This document shows positions 46,611 to 56,868 of a DNA stretch of 64,000 nt, piece by piece. Each line of letters begins with the position of its first letter. Position 1 is the first letter of the stretch. The position numbers and the translations under genes are program-made. Source of the DNA: Klebsiella ornithinolytica NBRC 105727 = ATCC 31898 (GTDB lineage: Bacteria > Pseudomonadota > Gammaproteobacteria > Enterobacterales > Enterobacteriaceae); the NCBI RefSeq assembly GCF_001598295.1, contig NZ_BCYR01000001.1, forward strand, positions 496,001 to 560,000, written 5' to 3'. The notes beneath the pieces are model-generated. The model saw only the letters and a list, made by a program, of their open reading frames with translations. It ran no database searches and had not been told where the DNA came from.

Positions 46611-47621
46611 TTATTTTTTGCGCGCGTATTTCAACGAATCCAGCGCCACGGCGAAGATAATGATCGCCCCTTTGATGATGTACTGCCAGTAGGGGTTTAC
46701 GCCGATATAGGTCAGGCCGTAGTTGATAACGGTGAAGATGATCACCCCGGTCACCACACCAAGCACCGTCCCCACACCGCCGCTGAACGACACGCCGCCG
46801 ACGACGCAGGCCGCGATCGCATCCAGCTCATACATAAAGCCGAGGTTGTTGGTCGCCGAACCGATACGCCCGGCCTCCAGCAGACCGCCAAAAGCATAGA
46901 ACACACCGGACAGGGCATAAATCATCAGCAGGTTCAGCGCCACGTTAACACCGGAAACTTTGGCCGCTTCCGGGTTACCGCCGATGGCAAAAATGTTTTT
47001 ACCAAAACGGGTTTTATTCCACAGGATCCACACGAAGAAGACCGCAATCGCCGCGTAGAACGTAATGTACGACAGGCGGAACGACCCCAGCGCGATAAAC
47101 CCTTGGGCAAAGTGTGAGAAGTGGCTGTCAAAGCCGGAAATAGGCGATGCGCCGACAAAATCGTAGTACAGGGAGTTGATGCCATAGACGATGATCATCG
47201 TACCGAGGGTGGTGATAAACGGCGTCACGTTCAGGTAAGCGATAATGATCCCGTTAATCAACCCGATAACCGCACCGATTGCGCAGACCAGCAGGATCAC
47301 CAGCGGAATCGGCATAGTCGCCATCTCCGGGAACACCTTGTTGGCATTATCGACCGCCTGGAGCATGGTTGCGGCGATAACCGCCGCCAGCCCGACCTGA
47401 CGACCGGCAGAGAGGTCGGTACCCTGGGTCACAATCAGCCCGGCAACGCCGAGCGCGATAATAATACGCACCGAAGACTGAGTCAGGATGTTACTCAAGT
47501 TCAGCAAACTTAAGAACGTGGGGTCCTGGAAAATAATAATCGCCAGCAAAACCAACAGCACAACGTAAATCCCACCGTCTTTCAGGTACGTGAGAAAACT
47601 TTTTTTATTTAACGCACTCAT
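46611..47621 (-). CDS. mglC: Galactose/methyl-galactoside ABC permease MglC
   Basis: This 336-aa inner-membrane permease has about eight to ten spans and the BPD_transp_2 pattern (GTDLSAGRQVGLAAVIAATM, FGKNIFAIGGNPEAAKVSGV). It is the membrane component of the galactose/methyl-beta-galactoside importer. It lies 15 bp after mglA as the last gene of the operon. Confidence 0.96.
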   Translation of the reverse strand: MSALNKKSFLTYLKDGGIYVVLLVLLAIIIFQDPTFLSLLNLSNILTQSSVRIIIALGVAGLIVTQGTDLSAGRQVGLAAVIAATMLQAVDNANKVFPEMATMPIPLVILLVCAIGAVIGLINGIIIAYLNVTPFITTLGTMIIVYGINSLYYDFVGASPISGFDSHFSHFAQGFIALGSFRLSYITFYAAIAVFFVWILWNKTRFGKNIFAIGGNPEAAKVSGVNVALNLLMIYALSGVFYAFGGLLEAGRIGSATNNLGFMYELDAIAACVVGGVSFSGGVGTVLGVVTGVIIFTVINYGLTYIGVNPYWQYIIKGAIIIFAVALDSLKYARKK

Positions 47622-47636
47622 GAGAAGCCCCTGCTC

Positions 47637-49157
47637 TTAAAGATGCAACGACGCAAGACGTAAAATTTCGTTCTGCGTAGTAGTTTTTGTCTCAACAATT
47701 CCGGCAACAAGACCGTTGCTCATAACCAGAATACGGTCGGTAATACCCAGCAGCTCCGGCATCTCGGAGGAAATAATGATGATCCCTTTATTTTTCTTCG
47801 CCAGCTCAGCAATCAGCTGATAAATTTCGAACTTCGCGCCAACATCAATCCCGCGCGTGGGTTCATCAAGCATCAGAATTTCCGGCTGGGTTAAAAGCCA
47901 GCGACCAATAATAACCTTTTGCTGGTTACCACCGGACAACGAACCAATTTGCGTATGCTGCCCGGGGGTTTTCACGCGCATCGAGTCAATCACCCACTGG
48001 GTATCGCTTTTCATGCGGGAATTGTCCAGCAGACCCACCTTGTTTTTATATTTCTTAATATTGGAGATCAGCGAGTTAAAGCCGATATCCAGATAAGCAT
48101 AAATACCGGTGGAACGGCGTTCTTCGGTGACTAACGCAAAACCGTGGTTAATGGCTTCATTCGCGCTATGGTTATTGATCTTCTTGCCGTGCAGCGTAAT
48201 CGTGCCGCCTGATTTTTCGCGGATGCCGAAAAGGGTTTCGACAATATCGGTACGCTTCGCTCCCACCAGCCCGGCGATACCGAGGATCTCCCCTTTTCGC
48301 AGATCGAAGGAGACATCGCGAATCGACGGCTGACGCAGCGAGGTCAGGTTGCGCACTTCCAGAATGGTTTCACCGGGCGTGTTGTGCTTCTCCGGGAAGC
48401 GCTGGGTTAACGAGCGCCCGACCATCATGGCGATGATCTTATCCATATCCAGGCCTTCCAGCGGCTGGGTGGCAATCCACTGACCATCACGCAGAATCGT
48501 GATTTCATCGCATAGCTGGAAGATCTCTTCCATCTTGTGAGAAATATAGACAATACCGCAGCCGCGTTCTTTCAGCTTACGGATAATCTTAAACAGGTGA
48601 TTAACTTCTTTCTCCGTCAATGATGACGTAGGCTCATCCATAATGACAATTTTGGCGTCATAAGAAAATGCCTTGGCGATTTCAATCATCTGCATCTGCG
48701 ATACTGATAACGTGCCGACGCGAGCGCGCGGATCGATATCAATATCCAGTTCATCAAATATTCCCTTGGTATCGCGATACATTTTTTCCTGATCGACAAA
48801 CACGCCTTTGGTGGGATAACGCCCCAGCCACATGTTGTCCATCACCGAACGTTGCAATACCAGGTTTAACTCCTGGTGAACCATTGAAATACCGTTTTCC
48901 AACGCTTCTTTCGCGGAATGGAAATCGATCTCTTTTCCCTGAAAAAGAATACTACCGGAATCTTTTTGATAGATTCCAAAAAGGCATTTTAATAATGTCG
49001 ACTTACCCGCACCGTTCTCTCCCATTAATGCATGAATAGAATGAGGACGGACTTTCAGATTGACATTATCGAGTGCCTTGACGCCAGGAAACGATTTGTT
49101 GATATTGCTCATTTCCAACAAGAATTCGCCTGACCGTTCGCTATTATTGCTGACCAT
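47637..49157 (-). CDS. mglA: Galactose/methyl-galactoside ABC ATPase MglA
   Basis: This 506-aa double ATPase has two cassettes: the first with Walker [10 protein letters not shown] and Walker [12 protein letters not shown], the second with a degenerate Walker A (GLVGAKRTD) but intact signature [15 protein letters not shown] and Walker [15 protein letters not shown], as normal for sugar importers of this class. It powers MglC. It is separated from mglB by 176 bp containing a REP-like hairpin. Confidence 0.96.
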   Translation of the reverse strand: MVSNNSERSGEFLLEMSNINKSFPGVKALDNVNLKVRPHSIHALMGENGAGKSTLLKCLFGIYQKDSGSILFQGKEIDFHSAKEALENGISMVHQELNLVLQRSVMDNMWLGRYPTKGVFVDQEKMYRDTKGIFDELDIDIDPRARVGTLSVSQMQMIEIAKAFSYDAKIVIMDEPTSSLTEKEVNHLFKIIRKLKERGCGIVYISHKMEEIFQLCDEITILRDGQWIATQPLEGLDMDKIIAMMVGRSLTQRFPEKHNTPGETILEVRNLTSLRQPSIRDVSFDLRKGEILGIAGLVGAKRTDIVETLFGIREKSGGTITLHGKKINNHSANEAINHGFALVTEERRSTGIYAYLDIGFNSLISNIKKYKNKVGLLDNSRMKSDTQWVIDSMRVKTPGQHTQIGSLSGGNQQKVIIGRWLLTQPEILMLDEPTRGIDVGAKFEIYQLIAELAKKNKGIIIISSEMPELLGITDRILVMSNGLVAGIVETKTTTQNEILRLASLHL

Positions 49158-49261
49158 AGTTATACCTGGCTGCGTTCATGCACACCCCAACCGACGCAGA
49201 CGCGTCGCTATCAGGGTCGGGTTCTGTATCAGGAATAATCGGGCGTGAATATCCGGGTATT

Positions 49262-49297
49262 TCCGCTTGCCGCAGCATTCGCTGTTCGGCAAGCGGA
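49262..49297. repeat. REP-like hairpin between mglB and mglA
   Basis: TCCGCTTGCCG and CGGCAAGCGGA form an 11-bp stem with a 14-base loop. Hairpins at this spot typically protect the 3' end of the mglB message, giving more binding protein than ATPase. Confidence 0.6.
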
Positions 49298-49333
49298 GCT
49301 GTTCCGGGAGCGCTCACGCCCGTAACTCAATAA

Positions 49334-50332
49334 TTATTTACCGATAAACTGGCTCAGATTGTCTTTATCTACGCCAACATAAGGTACGCGGACGATCTTA
49401 TTCTCAATCTTCCAGTTAGTACCCGCTGCCGCTTCTTTACCATCGGCCAGGTTTTTCGCCAGATCGAAGGTCGCTTTCGCCTGGTTGTTAGCATCGTTCA
49501 GCACGGTACCGGCCATCGCGCCAGATTTTACCAGCGCCAGTGCTTCAGGCAGGGCATCGACGCCGAATACCGGAATGCTGCTCTTATTGTGAGCCTTCAG
49601 CGCTTCAACCGCGCCCATTGCCATCGCATCGTTGTTGGCGATAACCACTTCGATTTTGTTCGCGTTCGGACCTGACAGCCAGGCATCCATCTTATCTTTC
49701 GCCTGAGCGGTATCCCACATCGCGGTGTCCATCTGCAGCTGCTGAGTCTTCAGACCTTTGTCATTCAGCTCTTTAACCACGTAAGTGGTACGCGCTTCAG
49801 CATCCGGGTGGCCCGGCTCGCCTTTCAGCAGGACATACTGAATCTGACCATCTTTGTTCAGATCCCAGTTCGGATTGGCTTTCCAGTGCTTGGCAATCAG
49901 GTCGCCCTGAATAATCCCGGACTCTTTGGAGTCAGTCCCGACGTAGAAGGCTTTGTCATAGCTATCCAGCGCTTTGCGAGACGGCTCTTTGTTAAAGAAC
50001 ACCACCGGTACGTTCTGGCCGCGCGCTTTTTCGATAACGGTGCCAGCCGCTGCCGGGTCCACCAGGTTAATCGCCAGCGCCTTCACCCCTTTTGCCAGCA
50101 GGACGTCAATCTGATCGTTCTGTTTGGACTGGTCATTCTGCGAGTCATTCATCAGCAGCTGAACGTCTGGCGCTGATTTGCCGTCTTTCTCAATCGCCTT
50201 GCGCACGACCGACATAAAGTTGTCGTCATATTTATAAATGGTTACGCCGATGCGGGTATCCGCTGCGTGTGCCGCGGCACCAAATAACATGCTAGCCATA
50301 ACAGCAGACAGGGTTAACACCTTCTTATTCAT
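49334..50332 (-). CDS. mglB: Galactose-binding periplasmic protein MglB
   Basis: This 332-aa protein has a signal peptide ending at AAHAAD and the periplasmic-binding fold of the galactose/glucose-binding protein, with the [14 protein letters not shown] and [16 protein letters not shown] segments. The calcium-site loop DLNKDGQIQ is visible near residue 157. It binds D-galactose and D-glucose for import and chemotaxis through Trg. A leader of roughly 210-220 nt separates it from its CRP/GalS-controlled promoter. Confidence 0.97.
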   Translation of the reverse strand: MNKKVLTLSAVMASMLFGAAAHAADTRIGVTIYKYDDNFMSVVRKAIEKDGKSAPDVQLLMNDSQNDQSKQNDQIDVLLAKGVKALAINLVDPAAAGTVIEKARGQNVPVVFFNKEPSRKALDSYDKAFYVGTDSKESGIIQGDLIAKHWKANPNWDLNKDGQIQYVLLKGEPGHPDAEARTTYVVKELNDKGLKTQQLQMDTAMWDTAQAKDKMDAWLSGPNANKIEVVIANNDAMAMGAVEALKAHNKSSIPVFGVDALPEALALVKSGAMAGTVLNDANNQAKATFDLAKNLADGKEAAAGTNWKIENKIVRVPYVGVDKDNLSQFIGK

Positions 50333-50553
50333 GGAATCTCCGGTTTTATTATGCAGGGTCGTTGGTGTGAAAATAGCCGGCGGGGACTTGTTACATTAGT
50401 GTTACCGCACAACAACATTCACGACTGTAAATTCTGTCTTCCGTGTAGGGTAACGCTCCAGAAATAGGACTTAATTAAGCGTTTAGCGCCTTATTGCTAC
50501 GGTAAAAGTGATTAATCACCGTGACATAGTGGTTCAGACTGGTAAACGAGGCC

Positions 50554-50613
50554 ATCATAATCAGTTGAATGTTAATATACTGTGAATTTACTCACAGATT
50601 GAAAGCGGTTACA
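50554..50613 (-). promoter_or_regulatory. mglB promoter region with CRP site and gal operator
   Basis: TGTGAATTTACTCACA (50581-50596) is a perfect CRP half-site pair, and on the minus strand TGTAACCGCTTTCA (50600-50613) matches the GalR/GalS operator pattern just upstream of it. TATGAT on the minus strand (50554-50559) is a good -10, placing CRP near -40. This reproduces the E. coli mgl control region. Confidence 0.85.
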
Positions 50614-50625
50614 TAAGGCACATCA

Positions 50626-51648
50626 TCAGTTAGTGATCGGCCCCGCAATTTGTCGCGGCATCACCGAATGACGGCGTACCAGCGTTGGCATAAAGCAATG
50701 ACGCGCTTCATGATCCAGTTTGCCTGCCGCCCCCAGCAGCGCCAGCTCCGTTGCCAGCTTTGCCATTGACATAACAGGATAGCGCACGGTCGTCAGCTGT
50801 GGGTCGGTGTAACGAGAAATAGGGATGTCGTCAAAGCCGATCAACGACAAATGCTGCGGTACCGCAATGCCGTTATCTTTGAGCGTCGTCAGCGCCCCGG
50901 CCGCCATGCTGTCATTGTAGGCAAAGACCGCGGTGAGGCCTAAATTGCGCCCCAGCAGCTCAACCATAGCCGCTTCTCCACCCTGCATATCCGGCGTGCC
51001 CGAGCCGATCCAGCTATCTGGCGCAATAATATTTTGTTCCTGTAACGCCTTACACCACCCTTCCCGGCGCATATCGTCATCTTCAATGCCGTGGTTTGAG
51101 GAGAGGTAGCCTATGCGCTGATGGCCGTGGTTCAGCAGCATCCGCGTGGCCATCAGCGCCCCGCTGACGTTATCCAGCCCCACGCAGCGGTGCGCGTAGC
51201 CGGGCACAATGCGGTTAATCAGCACCATCCCCGGAATATGCTCCATAAAGTCGCCAAGCTCTTCATCGCTGAGGGCTTTGGAATGGACGATCAGCGCGGA
51301 ACAGCGCTGGCGAATCAGCACCTCGATGGCATGACGCTCTTTTTCCGCCTCATGGTAGCTATTGCCGATCAACACATATTTCTGGTGCTGCTGAGCGACC
51401 GTATCCACCGCTTTGACCAGCGCGCCGAAAAAGGCATCCGACACATCCATCACCACCACGCCAATGGTGTCGCTGACCTGCGTCGCCAGCGCCTGGGCGT
51501 TGGCGTTCGGCCGGTAGCCCAGCTGCGTTACCGCTTTCATTACATTTTCCCGCGTATCCGGGCTCACCAGCGCGCTGTTGTTCAGCACGCGCGAGACGGT
51601 CGCCACGGAAACGCCCGCCTGACGGGCGACATCACGAATGGTGATCAT
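50626..51648 (-). CDS. galS: LacI-family galactose isorepressor GalS
   Basis: This 340-aa repressor has the LacI helix-turn-helix [24 protein letters not shown] at the N-terminus and a periplasmic-binding-like effector domain. It is the isorepressor for mgl and gal genes, relieved by D-galactose or D-fucose. It sits upstream of mglB on the same strand, as in E. coli. Confidence 0.96.
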   Translation of the reverse strand: MITIRDVARQAGVSVATVSRVLNNSALVSPDTRENVMKAVTQLGYRPNANAQALATQVSDTIGVVVMDVSDAFFGALVKAVDTVAQQHQKYVLIGNSYHEAEKERHAIEVLIRQRCSALIVHSKALSDEELGDFMEHIPGMVLINRIVPGYAHRCVGLDNVSGALMATRMLLNHGHQRIGYLSSNHGIEDDDMRREGWCKALQEQNIIAPDSWIGSGTPDMQGGEAAMVELLGRNLGLTAVFAYNDSMAAGALTTLKDNGIAVPQHLSLIGFDDIPISRYTDPQLTTVRYPVMSMAKLATELALLGAAGKLDHEARHCFMPTLVRRHSVMPRQIAGPITN

Positions 51649-51738
51649 GCTTACCGCCCTTAAGAGAATTGCAATACGTCACACCCACCTCCTGTGTTCA
51701 GCAAGGTGGCTATTCTGGCAGCGACGTGCTGCACGCTA

Positions 51739-51772
51739 CGTGAGAGATGTCACAAGCCTGGAAACGGTTACA
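51739..51772. promoter_or_regulatory. galS promoter region: CRP site and gal operator
   Basis: CGTGAGAGATGTCACA (51739-51754) is a near-consensus CRP site, and 5 bases away the minus strand reads TGTAACCGTTTCCA (51759-51772), a gal operator half-palindrome pair. The site is about 100 bp upstream of the galS ATG, fitting autoregulation. Confidence 0.72.
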
Positions 51773-51803
51773 TCCGTTTTGTTAATGATTGTGATCGAGA
51801 TCG

Positions 51804-52961
51804 TTATCTGGATGTGTTTTTTAGTGATGTCCCCGACGCACGCAGGGTTAACTGACGCCACAGCCATTCCACCGGCCCCTGACGGAAATGACGTAGCCAA
51901 AAGAGAGAGAAGGTGATATTTACCGCCCAGACCGGCACCACGAAAGCCAGCAACTGCAGACGGTCAAACTTCATAAACAGGCCAAAACGGTAAAAAATAG
52001 TGGTGCAGACCAGCGTTTGCAGCAGATAGTTGGTAAGCGCCATCCGCCCGACGCAGGCGATAGCCCCCACCAGCCGCAGCCTGCACAGCTGCGGCCAGAA
52101 GCCCCATGCCAGCGCGGCATAGCCTATGGTCTGCAGCGGGGCGCCCAGTTCGCGAGGAGCCTGTAACAGGAACGCACACCAGCGAGGATTCCACCCCAGA
52201 TGCCACTGGGCAAAAATAGCCGGCAGATTGACGGCCATGCCGGCGACAATCAGCAGGGCGCCGGTGCGGCGATAGTGGCTAAGGCTAAACTGCCCTTTTA
52301 ACCAGCCGCTGCGCATCAGCGCCGCTCCCATTAGCATCATCCCCGCCAGCTGCCAGCCGTACTGCGCCCCCAGCGCCAGCAGGTTATCGGAGAGCATATC
52401 GGCACGGTTGCTGACCGCCTCCAGCCCGCCGTTCAGCTTCCAGTATTGCTCATACTGTAAATTGGCCGCATCGGGCACCCATGAACGGTTCGGCGCGCCG
52501 CCGGAAATCACGCCGAGCAGCACGAGCACCGCAACACCGATGACGTAGAGCACGACGCCGGTGTTAAACAGCGATTTGATGTGATGCGCATCGCGCACCA
52601 TGCGCCACGCCACCAGCCCCACCAGCGCATAGGCCAGCAGGATATCGCCATCCCAGAACAACAGACCGTGGATAAAACCCAGCAGCGCCAGGAGCGTCAG
52701 GCGCGACTGGATCCAGCGCTTGCCGCGAGGCAGCAGCATCTGTAGTCCGGCGCCAAACAGCAAGGCAAACAGCGTCAGAAATTTGACCTGCGCAAACAGA
52801 TCGAGAATTGCCCAGGTCCAGGCATCGCTGAGGGAAATGCTCCCGGACCACGCCGGGTTGAGGTAGGCGGCCTTCGGCAAGCCGAAGGCGCTGATATTGA
52901 GAAGCAGGATCCCAAGGATGGCGACGCCGCGCACAAAGTCCAGCGTGACATTTCGCTCCAT
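51804..52961 (-). CDS. yeiB: Inner membrane protein YeiB (DUF418)
   Basis: This 385-aa protein has about ten membrane spans, beginning with the DUF418 signature LDFVRGVAILGILLLNI; the C-terminal DUF418 block contains ALTNYLLQTLVCTTIFY. Its length matches E. coli YeiB. Function is unknown; it resembles the acyltransferase-3-like topology. It lies 17 bp after folE on the same strand, suggesting cotranscription. Confidence 0.94.
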   Translation of the reverse strand: MERNVTLDFVRGVAILGILLLNISAFGLPKAAYLNPAWSGSISLSDAWTWAILDLFAQVKFLTLFALLFGAGLQMLLPRGKRWIQSRLTLLALLGFIHGLLFWDGDILLAYALVGLVAWRMVRDAHHIKSLFNTGVVLYVIGVAVLVLLGVISGGAPNRSWVPDAANLQYEQYWKLNGGLEAVSNRADMLSDNLLALGAQYGWQLAGMMLMGAALMRSGWLKGQFSLSHYRRTGALLIVAGMAVNLPAIFAQWHLGWNPRWCAFLLQAPRELGAPLQTIGYAALAWGFWPQLCRLRLVGAIACVGRMALTNYLLQTLVCTTIFYRFGLFMKFDRLQLLAFVVPVWAVNITFSLFWLRHFRQGPVEWLWRQLTLRASGTSLKNTSR

Positions 52962-52978
52962 CTGCCCTGCTCCGTATT

Positions 52979-53647
52979 TTAGTTGTGGTGACGTACGGCG
53001 CGCAGGAACTCCTGGCGAGTATTCTGGCTGGATTTAAACAGGCCGCCCAGAGAGGTCGTCGTCGTGGCACTGGTGGCATCACGGATGCCGCGCGCTTTGA
53101 CGCAGTAATGCACCGCATCAATGGATACCGCAACGTTGCTGGTGCCCAGCAGCGTCTGCAGCGCCGTTAAAATCTGCTGAGTCAGTCGCTCCTGCACCTG
53201 CGGGCGCTGAGAGAAGAACTGCACGATACGGTTAATTTTCGACAGGCCGATGACCGAATCTTTCGGGATATAGGCTACCGTCGCTTTACCATCAATAGTG
53301 ACAAAGTGGTGTTCACAGGTGCTGGTCAAGGTAATGTCACGCACGGTGACCATTTCATCGACCTGCATTTTGTTTTCGATAACGGTGATTTTTGGGAACC
53401 TGGCATAATCCAGCCCGGAAAAAATCTCATCGACGTACATCTTGGCGATGCGTCGTGGCGTTTCCATCAGGCTGTCATCAGTTAGATCAAGATTCAGCAG
53501 TTGCATAATCTCGGTCATGTGTCCGGCAATCAAGCTCTTGCGAGTTTCATTATCAATTTCTTGTACTGGCGGACGCAGCGGCGTCTCCAGCCCACGAGCG
53601 ACCAGCGCTTCATGAACGAGTATGGCTTCTTTACTCAGTGCTGACAT
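52979..53647 (-). CDS. folE: GTP cyclohydrolase I FolE
   Basis: This cytosolic enzyme converts GTP to dihydroneopterin triphosphate, the first step of folate synthesis. The 222-aa protein equals E. coli length. Zinc ligands and active-site His lie in [13 protein letters not shown] and in [11 protein letters not shown]. It is divergent from yeiG with 360 bp between starts. Confidence 0.98.
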   Translation of the reverse strand: MSALSKEAILVHEALVARGLETPLRPPVQEIDNETRKSLIAGHMTEIMQLLNLDLTDDSLMETPRRIAKMYVDEIFSGLDYARFPKITVIENKMQVDEMVTVRDITLTSTCEHHFVTIDGKATVAYIPKDSVIGLSKINRIVQFFSQRPQVQERLTQQILTALQTLLGTSNVAVSIDAVHYCVKARGIRDATSATTTTSLGGLFKSSQNTRQEFLRAVRHHN

Positions 53648-54007
53648 TTAGGTTCTCCTGCAGGTGTGGCGCTCTTTGCTCTTCTGCGGGCAAAGTTTGC
53701 ATTCATTGTGCGTGAGGTGGCGCACATAATCCAGTAGCCGAAACGATAATTATTGAAATTTGCGTGAGCTATTGATCCCTCGCGACGGGCCCTGCCTGCC
53801 GCTAATTAAACTTGCCCTACTCGCCTTTCACTCAGCCACTTAGCGCCACGCGGTATGGCACCGTTTCCGGCGGGCGGGCATGTTGGCTAAAAGTTGCATT
53901 AATGATGCAATATGTTCCTCAAAGGAGGAAGTGAAAGTTACTCACGGGTAGATGAAATATCTGTATTATGACCTGACACCCGCATTTACCTTCCTGAGGA
54001 GCCCTGC
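53648..54007. other. 360-bp divergent intergenic region folE/yeiG
   Basis: This has no gene that I can support. It holds two inverted repeats: GTGCG/CGCAC around 53709-53727 near folE, and TTGCAT-N5-ATGCAA at 53894-53910. TATTAT at 53964-53969 may be the yeiG -10. GAGGAG close to the yeiG ATG is its ribosome site. Confidence 0.5.
53894..53910. promoter_or_regulatory. Inverted repeat TTGCAT-N5-ATGCAA upstream of yeiG
   Basis: The six-base arms are exact complements and lie about 55-70 bp upstream of the putative yeiG -10. Such symmetry suggests a dimeric regulator site, but no known consensus fits well. Confidence 0.4.
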
Positions 54008-54844
54008 ATGGAATTGCTTGAAGAGCATCGCTGTTATGAAGGTCGGCAGCAACGCTGGCGGCACGACTCCAGTACCCTGAACTGTGCAATGACGTTCAGT
54101 ATTTTTTTACCTCCCCTGCGTGATGAGACGCCGCCGCCGGTGCTCTACTGGCTGTCGGGGCTGACCTGCAATGATGAAAACTTCACCACCAAAGCGGGCG
54201 CCCAGCGTATCGCTGCCGAACTTGGTCTTGTGCTGGTGATGCCGGATACCAGCCCTCGCGGCGATGATGTCGCCGACGATAGCGGTTGGGATCTGGGCAA
54301 AGGCGCAGGTTTTTACCTGAATGCCAGCCAGGCGCCGTGGTCTGCGCATTTCCAGATGTACGACTACCTGCGTGATGAACTGCCGCAGCTCATCCGTTCG
54401 CAGTTTCACGTCAGCGAGCGCTGCGCAATCAGCGGTCACTCGATGGGCGGGCACGGCGCACTGATCATGGCGCTGAAAAACCCGGGTCGCTTTACCAGCG
54501 TTTCCGCTTTCGCGCCCATCGTTAACCCTACGCAGGTTCCCTGGGGGCAAAAAGCCTTCACCGCCTATCTGGGGGCCGATGAATCGACCTGGCAGGCGTG
54601 GGACAGCTGCGCATTAATGCAGGCCAGCCAGCCCGGCGATGCCATTCCGACGCTGATAGACCAGGGCGATAACGACACATTCCTCGCGCTACAGCTGCAG
54701 CCGGCGGTGCTGGCAGAGTGCGCGCGGCAGAAGGCGTGGCCGTTAACCCTGAGAATTCAGCCCGGCTACGATCACAGCTACTATTTCATTGCTTCATTTA
54801 TCGAAGATCATCTGCGTTTTCATGCCCGCTATCTGCTGGCCTGA
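54008..54844 (+). CDS. yeiG: S-formylglutathione hydrolase YeiG (FghB)
   Basis: This 278-aa esterase-D family enzyme hydrolyses S-formylglutathione to formate and glutathione in formaldehyde detoxification. The nucleophile Ser lies in [10 protein letters not shown] near residue 145, and the catalytic Asp/His regions are in [10 protein letters not shown] and GYDHSYYFI. No formaldehyde dehydrogenase gene is adjacent. Confidence 0.95.
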   Translation: MELLEEHRCYEGRQQRWRHDSSTLNCAMTFSIFLPPLRDETPPPVLYWLSGLTCNDENFTTKAGAQRIAAELGLVLVMPDTSPRGDDVADDSGWDLGKGAGFYLNASQAPWSAHFQMYDYLRDELPQLIRSQFHVSERCAISGHSMGGHGALIMALKNPGRFTSVSAFAPIVNPTQVPWGQKAFTAYLGADESTWQAWDSCALMQASQPGDAIPTLIDQGDNDTFLALQLQPAVLAECARQKAWPLTLRIQPGYDHSYYFIASFIEDHLRFHARYLLA

Positions 54845-54919
54845 TTGCCTGCCGGTGTGCCGCAGCCTCGTCGCGGCGCACCGTTTCCCGCTGGCCCGAC
54901 CGCCGCGCAATGGCATGCG

Positions 54920-56443
54920 TCATTCAACAATCACCGTTTCTTTATTCTTCGACAGCAGGATCTTTATCAGCTCAATATAAGAAACCGGTTTAAAAAAATA
55001 ATAACCTTGTAACAGCGTGATATTTTTCCGGTTGAGATAATTCAGCTGCTCTACGGTTTCAACGCCCTCAGCCACAATACGCAATGAGAGCTTGCGCGCC
55101 ATTTCAAGCACGCAGTCCAGCAGCTTCGTCGATTCATCGAGGCCGTTCACCCGACCGACAAAGCTTTTATCGATCTTTATGTAGTCAATGTTCAAATCAT
55201 GAAGATAAGACAGCCCTGAATACCCGGTGCCAAAATCATCCAGCGCAATTGTAAAACCGCGGGCGTGCAGGGTGTTCAGATTCGCGATCAGCTGCTCATC
55301 GACGTGGAGCGGTTCACGTTCGGTGACTTCAAGCACCAGCGTTAAATTCTTGTTCTGGAAACCGTCGCGGTATTTCAGACAGTCATCCATAAACTGAGGC
55401 GAACTGATATGTGAAGCGCTGAAGTTGATACCAATATGAAAACCATCGGGCAGCTTGCTGGTGATTTTGTTCATCTGCACCACCACCTGCGCCATCAGGC
55501 TTTGGGTTAAGGGAATAATCAGTCCCGTTCGTTCCGCGAGGGGGATAAATGTCACCGGTGAAATAAGCCCCAGTCGCGGATGTTTCCATCTGGCCAACAC
55601 CTCGACGCCATAGATAGCCCCGCTGCGGCCATTAACCACCGGCTGGTAAAAAGGAACGATCTCCCCGTTTTCAATGGCTTTACGCAAGTTATCCTCGGGG
55701 GTCGTGTATTTGTTCGCATACTTCAGCAGGATCCAGGCCAGGGCGCATGCCACGAACAGAATAAAGATCAACAAACCAGCCCCCTGATTAATCATTCGTT
55801 TAACACTAAAAAACGCCGGGAGATTGTATTCAATAGCAAACATAAATTCGGCCGATCGGAAATATGCGGTGGTACTGCGGCTTAAGTCGGTGTTTCTGAC
55901 ATCGCCTGCCGTTCCGATAGTCCGGTCGCCCACCACTAAGGCAAATTGCGTATTCTGTATATTGCTGCTCAGCGCATCGCGAATATGCACATCGCTGATG
56001 CTGATGACGGCTTTTCCGGCCGGAAAACGCGTTTGCCAGGCGAGAATCGGCCGACTGTTCACGGTATTTCTCGCGGGAATCAGCATTAACCGGGTGTCCG
56101 GCATATCGTTGAAATTCAACAGCAGAACCCGATTTCCCGGCAGGGAAGAACACCAGATTTTATCGTCCTTAATAATCAAAATCGTTCTGAGGTGTGGTTT
56201 AAGCGCCGCCTCCGTCCCAAGTTGAAACTGGCCTTCCGGCGTACAGCCTCTGCTCGCCACCTCCAGCGCGGTTGTTGTCGCCTGGCGCGCCTCCTCAAGG
56301 ATGGCATCAATTCTTTTCGCGGCATGATGTGCGGCATTGGCGCTATTTATTCTGGCGGAGTACCACAGCTGTATATTCAAAATAGACACGCCGATGAGGA
56401 TAAAAAATACAGCAACGAAAACAGGGAGTATGACATTGCGCAT
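54920..56443 (-). CDS. CSS-domain EAL cyclic-di-GMP phosphodiesterase
   Basis: This 507-aa inner-membrane enzyme has TM1 (about residues 4-26), a periplasmic CSS domain with Cys67 and the Cys98-Ser-Ser motif (IWCSSLPG), TM2 (about 222-240) and a cytosolic EAL domain. Catalytic motifs look intact: EVLAR at 281-285, ALDDFGTGYSGLSYL, YIKIDKSFV and AEGVET. CSS-EAL proteins cut c-di-GMP and are tuned by the periplasmic disulfide state. The gene is an insertion between yeiG and cirA relative to E. coli. Orthologue number among Pde proteins is not assigned. Confidence 0.92.
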   Translation of the reverse strand: MRNVILPVFVAVFFILIGVSILNIQLWYSARINSANAAHHAAKRIDAILEEARQATTTALEVASRGCTPEGQFQLGTEAALKPHLRTILIIKDDKIWCSSLPGNRVLLLNFNDMPDTRLMLIPARNTVNSRPILAWQTRFPAGKAVISISDVHIRDALSSNIQNTQFALVVGDRTIGTAGDVRNTDLSRSTTAYFRSAEFMFAIEYNLPAFFSVKRMINQGAGLLIFILFVACALAWILLKYANKYTTPEDNLRKAIENGEIVPFYQPVVNGRSGAIYGVEVLARWKHPRLGLISPVTFIPLAERTGLIIPLTQSLMAQVVVQMNKITSKLPDGFHIGINFSASHISSPQFMDDCLKYRDGFQNKNLTLVLEVTEREPLHVDEQLIANLNTLHARGFTIALDDFGTGYSGLSYLHDLNIDYIKIDKSFVGRVNGLDESTKLLDCVLEMARKLSLRIVAEGVETVEQLNYLNRKNITLLQGYYFFKPVSYIELIKILLSKNKETVIVE

Positions 56444-56868
56444 TATTGTTCTCTGTCAATGGAGATGCGATTAATGAATAACGTCGACATGCTCACCATT
56501 GATCCCCATGACGTCAGTCATGTTCTCAATCTTAACCCTGCCCTCTGAATGTGTTCTGGACACCAGCGGAAATAACCGGCGGATATTACCACTCACCGTC
56601 GAATTTCAGTTCTGAACAAACCGGAGGAAGTCATCCATCCTGATAGAGAATGGGAGCGTCTCTCCCTATAGTGTATACGCCATTTCGCGCCGCGCCTGTT
56701 TGTGTGATAACGGCGCCAGCGCATTGAAAAACATCTGCAAAAACAACTCACCGTCGGCATTGTGGAAACACCGACGGCGATGTAAGGTCAGGCCATCATG
56801 ATGCAAAGCCGGCCAGAAGTTTATCCAGGGGCAGACAGCAGTCGCCATCTGCCCTCTTTCCGCTTCGA
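56444..56868. other. 425-bp region between the CSS-EAL gene and cirA
   Basis: The right end of the EAL gene promoter lies here. Hairpins at 56750-56776 (CGTCGG/CCGACG) and at 56858-56876 (CCGCTT/AAGCGG, overlapping the cirA stop) may end the cirA transcript, but neither has a good T-run. A 60-codon open frame (56666-56848, minus strand) starts 20 bp after the cirA stop behind AGAGGG; it has no recognisable family and may be chance or a remnant. Confidence 0.5.
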
